A stretch of 64,000 bases of DNA from Streptomyces sp. STR69 (GTDB lineage Bacteria; Actinomycetota; Actinomycetes; Streptomycetales; Streptomycetaceae). Position numbers and translations under genes: made by a program. The notes under the pieces were generated by a model that saw only the letters and a list, made by a program, of their open reading frames with translations, had not been told where the DNA came from and did no database searches. Numbering within the stretch: the first letter of the stretch is position 1; every line of letters begins with the position of its first letter. The DNA lies in contig NZ_JALJRY010000001.1 of assembly GCF_024519455.1 (NCBI RefSeq), positions 231,153 through 295,152 of the forward strand. Reading direction: 5' to 3'. Shown here in pieces: positions 35,288 through 45,578 of the stretch.

Positions 35288-35629
35288 CGCGCCGAGCATT
35301 CCGGAGGGCGGCGCCGATGTCGACCGGTTAAATACTGCGGCCTTACGGTCGGCGGAGGTTCGGAAGCCCGCAAAGAAATGAACGGGCCCACCGTCCGGCT
35401 GCTTCCCGTGCGGCAAGGCCGCGATGCTGGTGCGGGCGCGGGCCGTTCGCTCCCTCTGCGAGCCCTGAGATCATTACTGTGGCTGAGCCTGTGGGGTAGG
35501 AGGTTGCTGAAAGCTGGGTCCCAAACTAACCACTCACGTACCCCATGACAGGTTAGTCCGACACCCAGCTTCCAGAAGACCGGGTGGAGGCAGCGGGCTG
35601 CAAAGTATGCCCGGGGAGAGGCAATTGCC
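35288..35629. other. Gene-free region downstream of operon C
   Basis: 342 bases without a supported gene, between the VOC start and the end of the last bldK-type gene. Its main structure is the nested inverted repeat at 35511-35571. No simple GC-rich terminator was found elsewhere in it, so the nested structure may end the operon C transcript. Confidence 0.6.
35511..35571. repeat. Nested symmetric inverted repeat
   Basis: AAGCTGGGT (35511-35519) pairs with ACCCAGCTT (35563-35571) and ACTAACC (35525-35531) pairs with GGTTAGT (35551-35557). The two stems are separated by internal loops of five bases on each side, and the apical loop is 19 bases. The composition is lower in G+C than that of usual terminators here. 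It could be a terminator of operon C, a small-RNA structure, or a remnant recombination site. Confidence 0.6.
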
Positions 35630-36751
<1,122 letters not shown>

Positions 36752-36762
36752 GACGTCTCCTC

Positions 36763-37824
36763 CTAGCCCAGTCGGGGCTTGATCTCTTCGATGAAGATGG
36801 TCCGCTTCTGGTCCGCCGTGAGGTGGCATGCCGAGGAGCGGTCGGGGGCGAGCAGCGGGCGTTCGTTCACGCAGCGGGCGCCGCCGACCCGGTCCTGGAA
36901 GGTGCAGCGGGGGTGGAAGCGGCAGCCCGTGGGCGGGTTCAGCAGGGACGGCGGGGTGCCGGGGATGGGGGCCAGGGGCGCGCTCAGGTCCGAGTCCAGC
37001 CGCGGCATGGAGTTCAACAGGCCCCAGGTGTAGGGGTGTTGGGGCGAGCGGAGGACCTCGTTCGTCGTGCCGTATTCCACCGCGCCGCCCGCGTACATCA
37101 CCATGATGTCGTCGGCCATGTCGGCGATCACGCCGAGGTCGTGCGTGATGAAGACGATCCCCGAGCCGAACTCCTGTTGCAGGTCCTTCAGCAGGTCGAG
37201 GATCTGGGCCTGGACGGTGACGTCGAGGGCGGTCGTGGGTTCGTCGGCGATCAGCAGGTCGGGGTCGCAGACCAGGGCCATGGCGATCATCGCGCGCTGG
37301 CGCATACCGCCGGAGAACTGGTGGGGGTAGTCCTTCGCCCGTTCCTTCGGGTTGGGGATGCCGACCTTGCCGAGCATCTCCACGGCGCGGTCCCACGCGG
37401 TCCGTTTGGAGGCGCCCATGTGTTTCATGTACGGCTCGGCGATCTGGCGTCCCACCGTGTAGTACGGGGAGAGCGCGGTGAGCGGGTCCTGGAAGATCAT
37501 GGCGGCCTTGTTGCCGCGGATCTTCTCCAGGTCGTGCTCACGGGCGGTGGTCAACTCCTGGCCGTCCAGGAGGATTTCGCCCTCGACGGTGGTGAACATC
37601 GGGTTGTGCAGGCCGAGGATCGTCAGGTTGGTGACGGACTTGCCGGAGCCCGACTCCCCCACGATGCCGAGGGTCTTGCCGCGTTGGACGTCGAAGGAGA
37701 GACCGTCGACGGCGCGCACGATGCCGTCCTCGGTCTTGAAGCTGACGTAGAGGTCCCGCACCGAGAGAAGGGCACCCGCGTCGGCCGGCGAGGGAACGCC
37801 GGCTTCCTTGGTCAATGTGGTCAC
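36763..37824 (-). CDS. bldKD: Oligopeptide ABC ATPase, BldKD-type, operon C
   Basis: 353 residues, OppD family. Walker A GESGSGKS, signature FSGGMRQR and Walker [13 protein letters not shown] are intact, with the Cys-containing tail [10 protein letters not shown]. The first 20 residues ([15 protein letters not shown]) form an extra lead absent from the operon B homologue. GTG 37824 has AGGAG six bases upstream. Eleven bases separate its stop from bldKE, and eight bases separate it from bldKC. It partners BldKE to hydrolyse ATP for peptide import. Confidence 0.78.
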   Translation of the reverse strand: MTTLTKEAGVPSPADAGALLSVRDLYVSFKTEDGIVRAVDGLSFDVQRGKTLGIVGESGSGKSVTNLTILGLHNPMFTTVEGEILLDGQELTTAREHDLEKIRGNKAAMIFQDPLTALSPYYTVGRQIAEPYMKHMGASKRTAWDRAVEMLGKVGIPNPKERAKDYPHQFSGGMRQRAMIAMALVCDPDLLIADEPTTALDVTVQAQILDLLKDLQQEFGSGIVFITHDLGVIADMADDIMVMYAGGAVEYGTTNEVLRSPQHPYTWGLLNSMPRLDSDLSAPLAPIPGTPPSLLNPPTGCRFHPRCTFQDRVGGARCVNERPLLAPDRSSACHLTADQKRTIFIEEIKPRLG

Positions 37825-37832
37825 GAGTGCTC

Positions 37833-38813
37833 CTAGGCCAGCCGCACGCGCGGGTCGATGAAGGCGTAGCAGGCGTCGACGATGATGTTGAAGAGGAGAA
37901 TCATGGTGGCGGAGAAGATCATCACGCCCAGCAGCAGCGGCAGATCGCTGAAGAAGACGGCCTGTACGGCGAGTTGGCCGAGGCCCGGCAGGCTGAAGGT
38001 GTACTCGGTGATGATGGCACCGCCGAGCAGCGCGCCCAGGTCGATGCCGAAGATGGTGACGATGGGGATCAGCGAGCCGCGCCAGGCGTAGCGGAAGAAG
38101 ACGTATCTGCGGGACATCCCCTTCGCCTTGGCCGTACGGACGTGTTCCTCCTGGAGCTGTTCGATCATCGCCGAGCGCGCCATACGCGTGTACTGCGCGG
38201 CGAAGATCGTCGACAGCACCACCCAGGGGATGATCAGGCCCGTGAACCAGGTGACCGGATTCGCGGTGAAGTTGTTGTACGCCGGCTTGTCGAAGATGTG
38301 GGTCTGGTAGACGAGCAGCGCCAGTGCCAGTGGTCCCAGGAAGTAGATCTGCATCGAACTGAGCACCATCGCCCCGGCCGTGGCCGTCTTGTCGATGAGC
38401 GTGCCGCGCTTCCAGGCGGCGAGCAGACCGGTACCGAGACCGATGAGCAGGAAGAAGAACGCGCCACCGAGGGTGAGCGAGACGGTGGTGGGCAGCCGGT
38501 CGATCAGGGTGGCCCAGACCTGGTCGTTGGTGTGGTACGAGTACCCGAAACACGGGGCGGGGCACGGGCCTTGGGCGAAGCCGTTGCTGCCCACGACGAG
38601 ATTCTTGAGGAAGATCCAGTACTGCGTGGTGATCGGCTTGTCGAGGCCGAGCACATGGTGGATGTTCGCGAGGCTCGTCGGGTTGCAGGTCTTGCCGCAC
38701 ATCAGCAGCCCTGGATCACGTGGCATCCCGAAGAACAACACGAACGTGACGATGCTCAGCAGGAACAGGATGACGACGGCGCCGAGGAACCGGCGGACGA
38801 GGAAGCGCAGCAT
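37833..38813 (-). CDS. bldKC: Oligopeptide ABC permease, BldKC-type, operon C
   Basis: 326 residues, DppB family. MLRFLVRRFLGAVVILFLL starts the first of six membrane segments. The external loop carries two Cys pairs (MCGKTCNPTS and CPAPCFGYS). The EAA loop is HVRTAKAKGMSRRYVFFRY near residue 225. It ends YAFIDPRVRLA. ATG 38813 has no strong ribosome-binding site, and a 57-base hairpin separates it from bldKB, so its expression may be lower than that of the binding protein. Confidence 0.78.
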   Translation of the reverse strand: MLRFLVRRFLGAVVILFLLSIVTFVLFFGMPRDPGLLMCGKTCNPTSLANIHHVLGLDKPITTQYWIFLKNLVVGSNGFAQGPCPAPCFGYSYHTNDQVWATLIDRLPTTVSLTLGGAFFFLLIGLGTGLLAAWKRGTLIDKTATAGAMVLSSMQIYFLGPLALALLVYQTHIFDKPAYNNFTANPVTWFTGLIIPWVVLSTIFAAQYTRMARSAMIEQLQEEHVRTAKAKGMSRRYVFFRYAWRGSLIPIVTIFGIDLGALLGGAIITEYTFSLPGLGQLAVQAVFFSDLPLLLGVMIFSATMILLFNIIVDACYAFIDPRVRLA

Positions 38814-38842
38814 GACAGGGGCAGCTCTCTGACGTCGGCGGG

Positions 38843-38899
38843 CCGTCCGGCACCCGGTGTGTCGCCCCGGAGGCGACAGGAGCACCGGGTGCCGGACGG
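38843..38899 (-). terminator. Strong hairpin between bldKB and bldKC
   Basis: CCGTCCGGCACCCGGTG (38843-38859) pairs perfectly over 17 bases with 38883-38899. Inside, TGTCGCC (38860-38866) pairs with GGCGACA (38872-38878). It begins eight bases past the bldKB stop, within the operon. It is expected to attenuate downstream transcription or protect the bldKB 3' end, or to be a target of double-strand ribonuclease. Confidence 0.75.
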
Positions 38900-38906
38900 A
38901 CGGCGG

Positions 38907-40712
38907 TTACTTGACGAACAGGCGACGCGGGTCGACGCCGCCGATGACGTCGTCGTAGACCAGGCCGCCGACCTTGGAGCCGGCGATCTGGGTCTGCTTG
39001 TAGTACGCGGTCGGGACGAAGGCGACGACGTCCTTCACGAGGTACTCGTCGATCTTCTCCCAGGCCGCCGCGGCCTTTACCGGGTCGGTGATCTTGTTCG
39101 CCGCGTCGATGTCGGCGTTCACCTTGGGGTCGTTGACCTGCGGGTAGTTCTGCGCACCGTCGGCGATGACGCGTCCGTCGTAGAGCGGCGGGATGACGGT
39201 CGAGGCGGACGGCCAGTCGGCACCCCACGCGCTGTGGAAGATGTCGTAGTTGTTGTTCAGCTTGCTGACCTGGTCGTAGTAGGTCTCGGCCGGGATCTCC
39301 TGGCGCTGGACGTCGAAGCCGGCCTTCTTCAGGCCCGCCGCCATGGCGGTGGAGTACTGCTGGCCCTCGGGGGTGTTGATGTAGCCGAAGGTCAGCTTCA
39401 TGTTGAGCTTGCCGGCCTTCTTCAGCAGCGCCTTGGCCTTGGCCGGGTCACCTGCGGGGTTCTTCTTCTTGCCCCACGGGTCGAACGCGGCGTTGTAGCC
39501 GGAGACGGTCGGGCTGATCGTGCCGCCGGCGGTCTCCATGGCGTCGGTGCCGCCGTAGGCGCGGAGGAACGGCGTGACCGGCAGCGCGTAGGCGATGGCC
39601 TCGCGGACCGTCTTGTCCTTCAGGGCCGGGTGGCTCAGGTTGATGTTCATCTGGCCCACGTACGGCTGGTAGCCGGAGATCGTGCGGGACTTCAGCTTCG
39701 GGTCCTTGAGCACGCTGGACAGGTTGCCCGCGTCGACCTGGTTGTTGAAGCTGAGGCCGGTCTGGTCGGCGCCGCTGTCGGCGAGGAGCGCCTTCGTGGA
39801 CGTCTCGTACTGCTGGTTGAACGTGAAGTTGAACTGGTCCACGTACTGGTTGCGGATCGGGTCCGTCTTCGGGTCCCAGTTGGTGTTCTTCACGAGCACC
39901 ATCGACTTGCCGGACTTGAACGACTGGATCTTGTACGGGCCGCTCGTGACCGGTGCCTTGTCGTACTTGACCTGGGTGTCACCCTTGGCCGACACGACGG
40001 CATAGCCCGCCATGGCGAGGGCGTACGGCAGGTCGGCGTGCGGCGACTTGAAGTGGAAGATGACGGTCTTGGCGTCCGGGGTCTCCAGGACGGTGCTCGG
40101 CAGGTGCTTGCCCTTGTACGGGCCGTCCGGCAGCAGCTTGCGGTAGTCGACACCGGAGGTGTCGGCCATCCACTGCTGGAGGTAGGTCGGGCCCTGGTTG
40201 ATGAAGGTCGCGAAGAGCCGCTCGAAGGTCTGACGGAAGTCCGTGGACGTGATCGGCGTGCCGTCCGCGAACTTTATGCCGTCCTTGAGGGTGTACTTCC
40301 AGGTCTTGCCGCCGTCCGAGGGCGTACCGGAGTCGGTGGCGAGGTCGCCGACGACCTCGTGCGTCTTGCCGTTGGCGCTCGCCTTGTAGCCCGTCAGGCC
40401 CCGGTGGATCAGGGTCGCCAGCGAGCCCTCGTCGGAGACGTAGATCTGGGCCGGGTCGAGGTGGGCGTAGCTGTCACGCTGGAGCACCTCCATCGTGCCG
40501 CCCGCCTTGGCGCCCGGTACGGCCGCGGCCGGTCCGGTGGAGTCCGCGGCGTTGCCGAACTTGATCGACTTCTGCTGTCTTGCCGCGTTCTCCTTGTCCT
40601 GCTTGTTGTTGTCGCTCGCGTCGCTGCCGCCCTTGCTGCAACCGGTGAGCACAAGAGCCCCGGCCGCGAGCACGGAGAGCGCGGCGTATACGTGGCGTCC
40701 GCCCCTACTCAT
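38907..40712 (-). CDS. bldKB: Oligopeptide-binding lipoprotein, BldKB-type, operon C
   Basis: About 601 residues, SBP_bac_5 family, exported as a Sec-type lipoprotein: MSRGGRHVYA, hydrophobic core, lipobox LVLTGC with lipid Cys at 25. Landmarks are STGPAAAVPGAKAGG, LDPAQIYVSDE near residue 86, RGLTGYKASANG, and GADWPSAS near residue 500. It would capture the extracellular oligopeptide for BldKA/BldKC. ATG 40712 is preceded three bases upstream by an in-frame GTG that is also possible, with GGTGG upstream of both. Size and position match BldKB. Confidence 0.8.
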   Translation of the reverse strand: MSRGGRHVYAALSVLAAGALVLTGCSKGGSDASDNNKQDKENAARQQKSIKFGNAADSTGPAAAVPGAKAGGTMEVLQRDSYAHLDPAQIYVSDEGSLATLIHRGLTGYKASANGKTHEVVGDLATDSGTPSDGGKTWKYTLKDGIKFADGTPITSTDFRQTFERLFATFINQGPTYLQQWMADTSGVDYRKLLPDGPYKGKHLPSTVLETPDAKTVIFHFKSPHADLPYALAMAGYAVVSAKGDTQVKYDKAPVTSGPYKIQSFKSGKSMVLVKNTNWDPKTDPIRNQYVDQFNFTFNQQYETSTKALLADSGADQTGLSFNNQVDAGNLSSVLKDPKLKSRTISGYQPYVGQMNINLSHPALKDKTVREAIAYALPVTPFLRAYGGTDAMETAGGTISPTVSGYNAAFDPWGKKKNPAGDPAKAKALLKKAGKLNMKLTFGYINTPEGQQYSTAMAAGLKKAGFDVQRQEIPAETYYDQVSKLNNNYDIFHSAWGADWPSASTVIPPLYDGRVIADGAQNYPQVNDPKVNADIDAANKITDPVKAAAAWEKIDEYLVKDVVAFVPTAYYKQTQIAGSKVGGLVYDDVIGGVDPRRLFVK

Positions 40713-40760
40713 CACTCAGTTTCCACCCATCTGTGTGTCACCAGTGCACAAAGGAATTCC

Positions 40761-40812
40761 CGTGCTGGATCGCCGTGCTGGATTGCTGTGCTGTATTGCC
40801 GTGCGGTATCCG
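40761..40812. repeat. Four tandem 13-bp repeats between bldKA and bldKB
   Basis: CGTGCTGGATCGC, CGTGCTGGATTGC, TGTGCTGTATTGC and CGTGCGGTATCCG follow each other without gaps from 40761 to 40812. They lie in the untranslated gap upstream of bldKB (start near 40712) and downstream of bldKA (stop 40838). Divergence increases along the array. Confidence 0.8.
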
Positions 40813-40837
40813 GGCGCGGACGCCCACCAACGGACGG

Positions 40838-41872
40838 TCAGCGTGCCGTCTTGGGATCGAAGGCGTCCCTGACCGAGTCCCCGAGCAGGTTGAAGGCCAC
40901 GATGAAGATGATCATCGAGACACCCGGGAAGAACATGTAGGTGATGTCGTTCGACATCACGAGTTCGGTGGACGCCTTGGAGAACATCTGTCCCCAGTCC
41001 GGCGTCGGTTCGACGATGCCCACGCCCAGGTAGGACAGCCCGGCCTCGGCGGTCACGAAGTTGGGCAGCATGTACGTGGACTGCACCAGGATCGGCGTGA
41101 CCACGTTCGGCAGGATCTCTTTGCTGATGATCCGCCAGGGCGAGGCTCCGCTGACCCTGGCCGCCTCGATGAACTCCCGTTCGCGCAGCGCCAGACTGGT
41201 GCCGCGCAGGATACGGGCGAGGCTCATCCAGCCCAGGAACCACTGCACCGCGATGAGCGCGACGACACGGACGTAGGTCGGTGTCTCGTCGGTCGGGCTC
41301 ACGAAGAGGGAGACCACGACCGGCATGCTGGCGATGAAGAAGAGCTGGGCGGGGAAGGCGAGGAGGAAGTCGATGACCCGGCTGATGAAGTAGTCGGGCT
41401 TGCCGCCGAGATAGCCGGACGCGACACCGAGCAGGATGCCGGTGAGCACGGTCGCGATCGTCACGCAGACGGAGATCATCAGCGAGGTGCGGATGCCGTA
41501 GATGAGCTTGGTGAACACGTCGTAGCCGTTGCCCGGTTCGAGGCCGAACCAGAACTGGCTGCTGATCCCGCCGTTGGGCTGCAGCGGCACACCCGCGCTG
41601 TCGAAGAGCTCGGGGCGTTCGTCCGCGTACACGGTGTACGGGTCCTTGCCGTACAGCTTCGAGATCAGCGGAGCGAGGAGTCCGACGAGGAAGAAGAAGC
41701 CCACCACGTAGGCGGAGATGATGCCGGTGCGGTCGCGCTTGAAGCGGACCCACATCAGCTGGCCGGGCGACCGGCCCTCCAGCTTCTTGGCCTCGGGTTC
41801 GGTCTTCGGCCCTGGTTCGCCGTCGACGACGACCGAGGTTCCGCCGCCCTCAATGTCGATAGGACTTGTCAC
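40838..41872 (-). CDS. bldKA: Oligopeptide ABC permease, BldKA-type, operon C
   Basis: 344 residues, DppC family. A polar lead with RSPGQLMWVRFKRDRTG precedes six membrane segments. The EAA loop is FIEAARVSGASPWRIISKE near residue 228. It ends DAFDPKTAR. GTG 41872 is the start and ATG codons further in are not preferred. It is the first gene of operon C, the position of bldKA. A long gene-poor leader with a small ORF lies upstream. Confidence 0.78.
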   Translation of the reverse strand: MTSPIDIEGGGTSVVVDGEPGPKTEPEAKKLEGRSPGQLMWVRFKRDRTGIISAYVVGFFFLVGLLAPLISKLYGKDPYTVYADERPELFDSAGVPLQPNGGISSQFWFGLEPGNGYDVFTKLIYGIRTSLMISVCVTIATVLTGILLGVASGYLGGKPDYFISRVIDFLLAFPAQLFFIASMPVVVSLFVSPTDETPTYVRVVALIAVQWFLGWMSLARILRGTSLALREREFIEAARVSGASPWRIISKEILPNVVTPILVQSTYMLPNFVTAEAGLSYLGVGIVEPTPDWGQMFSKASTELVMSNDITYMFFPGVSMIIFIVAFNLLGDSVRDAFDPKTAR

Positions 41873-42647
41873 TGTTCGCCCATTTCACAGGTGTGGGTGT
41901 GCCGAGCGGACGATCCGCGCAGGGTGTGCGCGATCGCCGGTCGGATCCAGGAGAGAGGTTCGAAACGTCCCGAGCGGCGGGAGATCCCGCAGCCGGACGC
42001 GCGTAGTTGAGCGGCTGCACTAGGCTGCCGGCCGACTCCTCAGAGCCAATCTCCGCATGGGCGGCCGAAGTTGCTACTGACGGACGGCGTGTCCCACCTG
42101 GCGTTCGTGACACCACGCATGGGGCTCCTCCTCATGACTCCACGTGTTCACCAACAGGAGGGGGTTGACGCCTTTCCCCCGTCACCCCTGACGGAGGGTC
42201 AGACACCCCCTGGTGCTCGCGAGTCGGCGCCGTCCCCACGGCGCGATGACCCATTGACCCGAGCGTTACGCGGCTAACTATCTGCCATGTGCCAGGTGCC
42301 GACCACTGTCTTTAAATCTCAATTCAGTCACAGCTGACGCTCACATCTTCCAAAATCCGGACAAAGGGTTTGGCGAAAGATGCCTGCGAAACGGACTTGT
42401 TACACAACTTTCGGACACGGCTCTCCGCATTGCGGACGAGCGGAGGGGAAAATCGTTTGCTTCCGGCGGCCGGAGGGTCAACCTCCATGTCGCAGGCCGG
42501 AAGAGCGTCGGACGGTCAGAACGCCGGTCCGCATTCGGACGACCCTATCGAGACAGAACCATGGGCACAGGTCCTGGGGTCTCCATGGCTGAATCATAGG
42601 GAAAACCCTGTAGCCCGTCGTGCACGTGTGCCGGGCACAGCGAACGG
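41873..42647. other. Long gene-poor leader between bldKA and typA
   Basis: About 775 bases. It holds the 26-codon ORF at 42040-42120 and must carry the operon C promoter and regulator sites. Its middle (42260-42470) is relatively AT-rich. A possible hairpin (GCAGCCG with CGGCTGC) is seen near 41993-42022. I could not find a convincing -35/-10 pair for operon C. No other gene is supported on either strand. Confidence 0.6.
42040..42120 (-). CDS. 26-codon ORF mimicking the start of the operon A SBP gene
   Basis: ATG 42120 has a strong GAGGAGGAG site; the frame ends at TGA 42040. It begins M-R-G-V-T-N-A-R-W-D, close to M-R-G-A-T-H-A-K-W-A of the operon A binding protein. From the ribosome-binding site through the ninth codon plus one base, 33 of 42 bases match 28220 and its leader. 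After codon 9 the similarity stops and no signal peptide follows. It could be the 5' remnant of a lost binding-protein gene or a leader peptide controlling bldKA. Good translation signals, but unproven. Confidence 0.5.
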   Translation of the reverse strand: MRGVTNARWDTPSVSSNFGRPCGDWL

Positions 42648-42690
42648 ACTGAGCCCGGGCACCCCCAAGAAGGGGGCGCCCGGGCTCAGT
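42648..42690 (-). terminator. typA terminator
   Basis: ACTGAGCCCGGGC (42648-42660) pairs perfectly with 42678-42690, with an additional CCCCC/GGGGG inner stem around AAGAA. It lies 18 bases beyond the typA stop. Confidence 0.88.
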
Positions 42691-42707
42691 TGGGCTGTAC
42701 CGGTGCG

Positions 42708-44615
42708 TCAGGCGTGCTTGGCGCGGCTCGCGGAGCGACCGCGCTCCTTCTGGTCGAGAACGACCTTGCGGATCCGGACGGACTCCGGGGTCACCTCGAC
42801 GCACTCGTCGTCGCGGCAGAACTCCAGGGACTGCTCCAGGGAGAGCTTGCGCGGCGGCACGATCGCCTCGAACGAGTCGGCGGCGGCCGAGCGCATGTTG
42901 GTGAGCTTCTTCTCCTTGGTGATGTTCACGTCCATGTCGTCGGCGCGCGAGTTCTCGCCGACGATCATGCCCTCGTACACCTCGGTGCCGGGGTCGGTGA
43001 ACAGCACACCGCGCTCCTGGAGGTTCGTCATCGCGAAGGCGGTGACGGCACCGGCGCGGTCGGCGACCAGCGAGCCGTTGTTACGGGTCGTCAGCACACC
43101 GAACCACGGCTCGTGGCCCTCGTGGATGGAGTGGGCGATGCCCGTGCCGCGCGTACCGGTGAGGAACTCGGTACGGAAGCCGATGAGACCGCGGGACGGG
43201 ACGACGAACTCCAGGCGGACCCAGCCCGAGCCGTGGTTGGACATGTTGTCCATCCGGCCCTTGCGGACGCCCATGAGCTGCGTGACCGCGCCCATGTGCT
43301 CCTCGGGCACGTCGATCGTCATGCGCTCGACCGGCTCGTGCACCTTGCCGTCGATGATCTGCGTGACGACCTGCGGCTTGCCGATGGTCAGCTCGAAGCC
43401 CTCGCGGCGCATCTGCTCGACCAGGATGGCCAGCGCCAGCTCACCGCGGCCCTGCACCTCCCAGGCGTCGGGACGCTCGGTGTCGAGGACGCGCAGCGAG
43501 ACGTTACCGATCAGCTCGCGGTCCAGGCGGTCCTTGACCTGACGGGCCGTCACCTTGCGGTCCTTGACGGCCGCCTTCGCGGTGGCGCCCTTGCCGGTGC
43601 CGCCGCGGCCGACCAGCGGCGAGGTGTTCGTACCGATGGTCATGGAGATCGCCGGCTCGTCGACCGTGATGAGCGGCAGCGCGATCGGGTTCTCGGGGTC
43701 GGCGAGGGTCTCGCCGATCATGATGTCCGGGATACCGGCCACGGCGCAGATGTCACCGGGGCCCGCCATCTCGGCCGGCTTGCGGGTGAGCGCCTCGGTC
43801 ATCAGGAGCTCGGTGATGCGCACGTTGGACATGGTGCCGTCGCGCTTGATCCACGTGACGGTCTGGCCCTTGCGCAGCTCGCCCTGCTCGACGCGGAGCA
43901 GCGCGATACGGCCGAGGAAGTTGTCCGCGTCCAGGTTGGTGACGTGCGCCTGGAGCGGGGCCTCCTCGTCGAACTCGGGGGCCGGGACGTGGGACAGGAT
44001 CGTGGAGAAGAAGGGCTCCAGGCTGTCGCTGTCCTGCGGGACCGTGCCGTTCTCCGGCTTGGTCAGCGAGGCGACACCGTCACGCGCACACGCGTAGACG
44101 ATCGGGAACTCGATCTGCTCCTCGTCCGCGTCCAGGTCCAGGAACAGGTCGTAGGTCTCGTTGACGACCTCGTCGATCCGGGAGTCCGGGCGGTCCGTCT
44201 TGTTGATGCAGAGGATGACGGGCAGGCGCTGCTGGAGCGCCTTGCGCAGCACGAAACGGGTCTGCGGCAGCGGGCCCTCGGAGGCGTCGACGAGCAGCAC
44301 CACCGCGTCCACCATCGACAGACCGCGCTCGACCTCGCCACCGAAGTCGGCGTGGCCCGGGGTGTCGATGATGTTGATGGTGATGACATCGCTGCCATCC
44401 TTGGGGTGGTACTTCACGGCCGTGTTCTTGGCCAGGATCGTGATGCCCTTCTCACGCTCCAGGTCGTTCGAGTCCATCATTCGGTCGTCGAGCGACTCGG
44501 CGGCGTGCGCAGCGAAGGCACCGGCCTGCTTCAGCATGGCGTCGACGAGGGTCGTCTTCCCGTGGTCGACGTGGGCGACGATTGCGACGTTGCGGATGTC
44601 GTGGCGCGTGGCCAT
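42708..44615 (-). CDS. typA: Translational GTPase TypA/BipA
   Basis: 635 residues. G1 AHVDHGKTT (residues 14-22), G2 GITILAKN, G3 DTPGHADF, G4 NKTDRPDS are complete, followed by EF-G-like domains II, III and V and the TypA-specific C-terminal domain ending in the basic RKVVLDQKERGRSASRAKH. It binds the 70S ribosome and helps assembly or translation under stress. ATG 44615 follows GGGAG; upstream extension lacks similarity. Next to an LpqW-like SBP gene, as Rv1165/Rv1166 in mycobacteria (from memory), with a secreted-protein gene intervening here. Confidence 0.96.
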   Translation of the reverse strand: MATRHDIRNVAIVAHVDHGKTTLVDAMLKQAGAFAAHAAESLDDRMMDSNDLEREKGITILAKNTAVKYHPKDGSDVITINIIDTPGHADFGGEVERGLSMVDAVVLLVDASEGPLPQTRFVLRKALQQRLPVILCINKTDRPDSRIDEVVNETYDLFLDLDADEEQIEFPIVYACARDGVASLTKPENGTVPQDSDSLEPFFSTILSHVPAPEFDEEAPLQAHVTNLDADNFLGRIALLRVEQGELRKGQTVTWIKRDGTMSNVRITELLMTEALTRKPAEMAGPGDICAVAGIPDIMIGETLADPENPIALPLITVDEPAISMTIGTNTSPLVGRGGTGKGATAKAAVKDRKVTARQVKDRLDRELIGNVSLRVLDTERPDAWEVQGRGELALAILVEQMRREGFELTIGKPQVVTQIIDGKVHEPVERMTIDVPEEHMGAVTQLMGVRKGRMDNMSNHGSGWVRLEFVVPSRGLIGFRTEFLTGTRGTGIAHSIHEGHEPWFGVLTTRNNGSLVADRAGAVTAFAMTNLQERGVLFTDPGTEVYEGMIVGENSRADDMDVNITKEKKLTNMRSAAADSFEAIVPPRKLSLEQSLEFCRDDECVEVTPESVRIRKVVLDQKERGRSASRAKHA

Positions 44616-44867
44616 ATTGCGGCGTACTCCCGGAGAGTGAGGAAGGCCTGCGCGTACGTCTGTGTTACGCGGACCCTGCCGGGCTGGACACGCCACGGCC
44701 TTACCCCATCGTACGTGGCGTACGGGGAAGGGGCCTCCGCAGGGCTGCCGCGGACGCCCCGCGAGGTGTGCGGCCGGGCCGGACAACTGGTTCACAAGCC
44801 TCCGGCCGACCCATTGGCCCAGACCGGAAACTCCGGCTCCTTCCACCTCAATTCTCGCTCAAGTCGC
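44616..44867. other. Intergenic region upstream of typA
   Basis: 252 bases before the promoter at 44868, and about 370 bases in total to the next start, without a supported gene. A CGTACG-rich segment with two GTACG half-sites at 44718-44733 and a Lys-poor, GC-rich stretch are seen. The typA promoter must lie here but could not be placed with confidence. Confidence 0.4.
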
Positions 44868-44896
44868 TTGGATCCCACTGATCGCGCAGCTGTAAT
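44868..44896 (+). promoter_or_regulatory. Probable promoter of the secreted-protein gene
   Basis: TTGGAT (44868-44873) and TGTAAT (44891-44896) are spaced by exactly 17 bases, about 90 bases upstream of ATG 44986. The leader contains a possible GCCGTGGCACGGC hairpin. Confidence 0.5.
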
Positions 44897-44985
44897 TTGA
44901 CGTGGCCCTGCCGATGGCGGGGCAATGCCGTGGCACGGCCGTCCAGCGGGACGACCATGCCAGTTTCGGAAACGGGGAAACAATC

Positions 44986-45570
44986 ATGGGGAACAGGCTT
45001 CTGTCTCTCGCAGCGGTTACCGGTCTCGCGACCGCTTCGGTCGTGCTCGGACCGGTCTCGGCAGCCAGCGCACGGCCCGTCATCTGCGAACCGGGGCACA
45101 AGGCCGCCACCTGGACGAGTCTGACCAACGCCTGGGTGATCACCCACGCCAAGCAGATCAACATCGCCCAGGACAGCACGGGGACGTACACGAAGACGGC
45201 GACGTACCGCAAGACGGTCACCTCCGGACGCGAGATCACCGCCGGTGCCAGCTACTCGGCGAGCTGGGTGATCTCCAGCATGGACGCCCACATCTCGGGG
45301 ACTCTCACCAAGTCCGGGGAGAAGACCAAGGAGACGAGCGAGTCGGTCACGTTCAACTTCAACAAGCCGGGGACGTACGTCGTCTTCAGCGGGGTCAAGA
45401 AGGCGGCCGGCTGGTACGACGCCAAGACCTGCAACAACGGTGGAACGGGCTTCATCAACAAGGGGTCCGGCAAGGGGCACAGCTGGAACATCCAGACCGA
45501 GGGCGCCGTCAAGTGCACCGAGAGCCCGGCGTCGGGAACCGCCAAGCGGGCGGCGAAGAGCTACTGCTGA
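44986..45570 (+). CDS. Secreted protein of unknown family
   Basis: 194 residues with a Sec signal peptide (MGNRLLSLAAVTGLATASVV, cleavage after SAASA near residue 29). The mature region is rich in Ser, Thr and Lys and looks like a beta-sheet secreted protein: alternating TYTKTATYRKTVTSG, an aromatic SASWVISSM, and four Cys (CEPG, KTCNNGG, KCTE and the C-terminal Cys) that could form two disulphides. ATG 44986 follows GGGGAAACAATC. No catalytic motif is recognised. It is a single-gene unit with its own promoter and a 20-bp terminator. Confidence 0.8.
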   Translation: MGNRLLSLAAVTGLATASVVLGPVSAASARPVICEPGHKAATWTSLTNAWVITHAKQINIAQDSTGTYTKTATYRKTVTSGREITAGASYSASWVISSMDAHISGTLTKSGEKTKETSESVTFNFNKPGTYVVFSGVKKAAGWYDAKTCNNGGTGFINKGSGKGHSWNIQTEGAVKCTESPASGTAKRAAKSYC

Positions 45571-45578
45571 TCTGAAAC

